This document shows, in pieces, positions 61,188-64,000 of a DNA stretch of 64,000 bases. The stretch is from contig CM045737.1 of assembly GCA_024760905.1 (NCBI GenBank), positions 15,508,726 to 15,572,725 of the forward strand. The letters are read 5' to 3'. The position numbers and the translations under genes are program-made. Origin of the DNA: Plotosus lineatus. Its lineage: Eukaryota > Chordata > Actinopteri > Siluriformes > Plotosidae. The notes under the pieces were generated by a model. That model made no database searches, was not told the DNA's origin, and saw nothing but the letters and a program-made list of their open reading frames with translations. Every line of letters starts with the position of its first letter. Within the stretch, counting starts at the first letter, position 1.

Positions 61188-61348
61188 ATGGTTGGTGAGA
61201 AGCGTAAGCCTACTAGTGATAGTGGTAATCAGAAAAAGCAGCAAGCCATCTCGTTACAAACTAAGATGGCTATTATCAAGAAAATTGATGCTGATGAGAA
61301 ACAATTTAATGCAGCCGTGAGGGAGGGGCAAAAGCCAGTGTCTCCCTC
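61188..61348 (+). pseudogene. Tigger-C transposase N-terminus, cut by RTE
   Basis: The frame starts MVGEKRKPTSDSGNQKKQQA then ISLQTKMAIIKKIDADEKQF, the first helix-turn-helix of Tigger/jerky/CENP-B-like transposases. The coding part then runs into RTE sequence; no DDE catalytic domain remains. Confidence 0.85.
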
Positions 61349-62428
61349 ACGCCGGTCCCAAGCCCGGATAAATGCAGAGGGTTGCGTCAGGAAGGGCATC
61401 TGGCGTAAAACAAATGCCAAATAAAATATGCGAATCACAAGAAAGAATGTCATACCGGATTGGTCGAGGCCCGGGTTAACAACGACCGCCATCAGTGCTG
61501 TTAATCAACAGGGTGCTGATGGAAATTGGACTACTGTTGGTCGAAGAAGGAGAAGCGGGAGGTGTGTCCGTTGCCAGAGAGAGAAGAGGAAAGGCATGAG
61601 TCTAGGACTGAAAGTAGGGACTTTGAATGTTGGAACTATGCAAGGAAAAGGTAGAGAGCTGGCTGACATGATGCAGAGGAGGAAGGTGGACACACTGTGT
61701 GTTCAGGAGACCAGGTGGGAAGGTAACAAGGCTTAGGAGCAGGTTTAAGCTATTTTATCATGGTGTGGATGGGAAGAGAAATGGAGTAGGAGTCATCTTG
61801 AAGGAGGAGTTTGTCAGGAATGTTCTAGAAGTGAAAAGAGTGTCAGACAGAGTGATGAGTCTCAAGTTAGAAATTAAAGGTGTGATGGTCAATGTTGTCA
61901 GTGCTTATGCCCCACAGACAGGATGTGAGCGAGAAGAGAAGGAGAGATTCTGGAGTGAGTTAGATGAAGTGATGCAGAGTACCCCCAGAGGTGAAAGAGT
62001 GGTCATTGGTGCAGACTTCAATGGACATGATGGTGCAAGAAACAGAGGGGACGAGGAAGTGATGGGCAGGTTTGGTATCCAGGACAGGAACGCAGAAAGA
62101 CAGATGTTGGTAGATTTTGCAAAAAGGATGGAAATGGCTGTGGTGAATACTTTCTTCCAGAAGAGAGAGGAGCATAGAGTGACATATAAAAGCGGAGGTA
62201 GGAGCACACAGGTAGACTACATCTTGTGTAGATGATGTAAGTTGAAGGAAGTCAGTGACTGCAAAGTAGTAGAGTGTTGCCAAACAGCATAGGATGGTGG
62301 TGTGCAGGATGACGCTGATGGTGAGGAAGGTGAAGAAGGCAGAGTGGAAGCTGAAAAAGGAGGAGTGTTGTGTTGTCTTCAAGGAGGAGTTGAAACAGGC
62401 TTTGGGTGGTCAGGAAGTGACTATGAGA
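61349..62428 (+). mobile_element. RTE LINE, 5' half only, nested
   Basis: It includes about 190 bp of RTE 5' sequence absent from the 5077 copy (CACGCCGGTCCCAAGCCCGG, then TCAGGAAGGGCATCTGGCGT, then ACCGGATTGGTCGAGGCCC). The endonuclease region follows, with CVQET, GADFNGHDG and STQVDYILC. A frameshift lies near 61733 and a stop at 62233-62235. It ends in the linker before the reverse transcriptase, so it is 3'-truncated. Confidence 0.9.
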
Positions 62429-62709
62429 GAATTTGACTAAAATTTATCAATTTGAAATTATTTTGCTTTAATTTAATTTATTTGAAAGGAATGTTGATAT
62501 TATATGATATATTTGATATTATTTTACAATGTTATGTTTATAATAATTGATTTAGGGGTGTTTTATGAGATACTGTAATGGTATTTATGGATGTATAGTA
62601 CAGTATGAACGTCATACGTCACTGGAACATACAGTAACAACTTACGGTTTTTTCACCTTACGTTCGGCCCCTAACTAAAAACGTAAGTCGGGTGTGTCTG
62701 TAATAAACC

Positions 62710-63045
62710 TCATTCATTTTCTGAACTGATTCATCCTAATTAGGGTCGCAGGGACGCTGGCGCCAATCTCAGCTGAGGTACACCCTGGACAGCTTTCCAG
62801 GCCATGACAGGGCCAACACTCACACCACTATTCATACAGCCACATGTACAGGACATTTGGAACAGCTAATTATGCTACCGAGCATGTTTTTTGGATTGTG
62901 GGAGGAAATCAGAGCACCCAAAGGAAACCACACAAGAATTGGGAGAACATGCAAACTCCACACAGGAACCCCCGAGCTGGGAATCGAACCCAGGACCCCC
63001 TTGTTGTGAGGCGGACGTGCTAACCACTACACCACCATGCCTCCT
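62710..63045 (-). mobile_element. V-SINE, reverse, full length
   Basis: Tail TTCATTTTCTGAACTGATTC, core reversed AGAACATGCAAACTCCACAC, reversed B box GGGAATCGAACCCAGGACC, reversed head GTGCTAACCACTACACCACC. Confidence 0.93.
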
Positions 63046-63269
63046 GTATGTGGACATGAAAGAAAAAAAATCGCACGTGGCCCTGGCTTTGTAAGTGAAA
63101 CATAGTGAAAGGGTGTAAGCTACACAACACTATTCCAATGAATCAGAAATAGGGGACCTTCTGCTCCTGCATGGTGCAAATGCACTTTGTTGCTGATTGA
63201 CCTTAAGTCAATGCATATAAATTCCAGAGCAGAGGTTCTGACAATATACTAAAAGGAAGTGTGGATTTC

Positions 63270-63582
63270 AGTTCAGTTCATTTTCTGTAACCATTTAATC
63301 TGAATTAGGGTCGCAGGTGCTCATCCTAGCCAACTCCGGGCGAGGGCAGAGTACACCCTGGAGTTTGCCAGGCCATCACAGGGCGGACTCTTGTCAAAAG
63401 TCAGCAATGGTTCTTCTACATGAACCTCTCACCATAGACAGTGACAGACATGGCTGGCCTTTGATAACCCAGTTAGCTGCACTGGTGGGGGACAGTGACG
63501 ACCTTGTGGAGAGTGGGACTCGAACCCCCAACCTGAGGATCAGTGATCCACCACCCTATACCACTAGGCCACCACTGCCCAC
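63270..63582 (-). mobile_element. SINE-B, reverse
   Basis: Tail TTCATTTTCTGTAACCATTT, body with a short deletion, reversed B box GGGACTCGAACCCCCAACC, reversed A box CCACTAGGCCACCACTGCCC. Confidence 0.94.
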
Positions 63583-63734
63583 AAGTATGGAGTTGTTTAA
63601 CTTAATTTCAAATATCATCAATCTTTCTTGACTCGTTTTTGACTTTCAGAATACAATAGTGTTGTCTTCCAAGTGTAGGATAAGTGTTGATGCCAAATAA
63701 AATAATTTATCCAATTCATTTATCTTTTCTGCTA

Positions 63735-63990
63735 GATATACATAAGGGTCCATAAGGGTCATGGGTCAAGCTGAAGACAATCCCAGCAGACTTTGGGTGA
63801 GAAGCAGGTTACACCCTGAACTGTTCACCTGCTAACACAGGCACAAACAGCCATTCGCCCTCATGTTCACACCTCAATTTAGAAATCCATTTAATAAAAT
63901 CCACACATCTTTGAACCGTAGGAGGAAACCAGAACGCTGGGGGAAAAAAACTATAATAGAGGAAGAAGAAAACATGCAGACTCCACTCTG
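63735..63990 (-). mobile_element. V-SINE, reverse, old
   Basis: TGGGTCAAGCTGAAGACAAT, ACACCCTGAACTGTTCACC, GTAGGAGGAAACCAGAACG and ACATGCAGACTCCACTCTG keep the order of the family tail and core. Confidence 0.65.
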
Positions 63991-64000
63991 AAAAGTCCCT

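Larger units (their letters stand above)
60908..62700 (+). mobile_element. Tigger-C (pogo-like) transposon carrying an RTE insertion
   Basis: Starts CAGACACTCCCCACTTTACG and ends ACGTAAGTCGGGTGTGTCTG. TA lies on both sides (60906-60907 and 62701-62702). The RTE at about 61349-62428 interrupts it. The true Tigger-C length without it is about 0.7 kb. Confidence 0.92.

Overview
The window looks like nuclear DNA of a ray-finned fish, most likely a teleost. It holds two split vertebrate genes with GT-AG introns. Between and inside them lies a very dense, layered set of fish-type transposons: V-SINE/DANA-like and other tRNA-derived SINEs, RTE-clade LINEs, Tigger/pogo-like, hAT and Kolobok-like DNA transposons, and long (CA)n and (TA)n arrays. 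The species cannot be fixed from the sequence. There is no sign of bacterial, organellar or viral gene content.

The two genes are on the + strand and in tandem. mtmr9 (coding exons 18465-41336, ten exons, 550 aa) is a myotubularin-family pseudophosphatase: the catalytic Cys and Arg are replaced at residues 333 and 339. tdh (coding exons 53325-58160, eight exons, 375 aa) is mitochondrial L-threonine 3-dehydrogenase with an intact Rossmann motif and YxxxK site. Both reading frames join across every intron without a frameshift. The order MTMR9 then TDH on one strand is also found on human 8p23.1, where TDH is a pseudogene; here it looks functional. The genes are neighbours by old synteny and share no evident pathway.

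Layout: 1-18.4 kb is repeat-only and includes a nearly intact RTE LINE (5.1-8.0 kb), a solo-LTR-like unit (10.5-10.9 kb), a decayed hAT transposase with three nested insertions (11.3-14.0 kb) and a second LINE split by insertions (15.7-17.4 kb). 18.4-43.5 kb is mtmr9, its introns and its 3' UTR; the introns hold a Kolobok-like element, several Tigger-like elements and a fold-back element. 43.5-50.2 kb is a pile of nested SINEs and hAT. 50.2-59.1 kb is the tdh promoter region and gene. 59.1-64 kb holds Tigger-like elements, one carrying an RTE insertion, and old SINEs.

Local repeat labels used below. SINE-A: tRNA head, about 170-bp body, 3' part made of RTE 5'- and 3'-end sequence. SINE-B: same head and body, with a V-SINE/LINE2-like 3' tail. 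SINE-C: a different tRNA-derived family. V-SINE: DANA/HE1-like. Tigger-A to Tigger-D: four families with distinct terminal repeats and TA target duplications. The most interesting signal is the SINE-A/SINE-B pair, with one head on two LINE tails, plus a SINE-A copy with a longer junction that shows how the RTE part was assembled.
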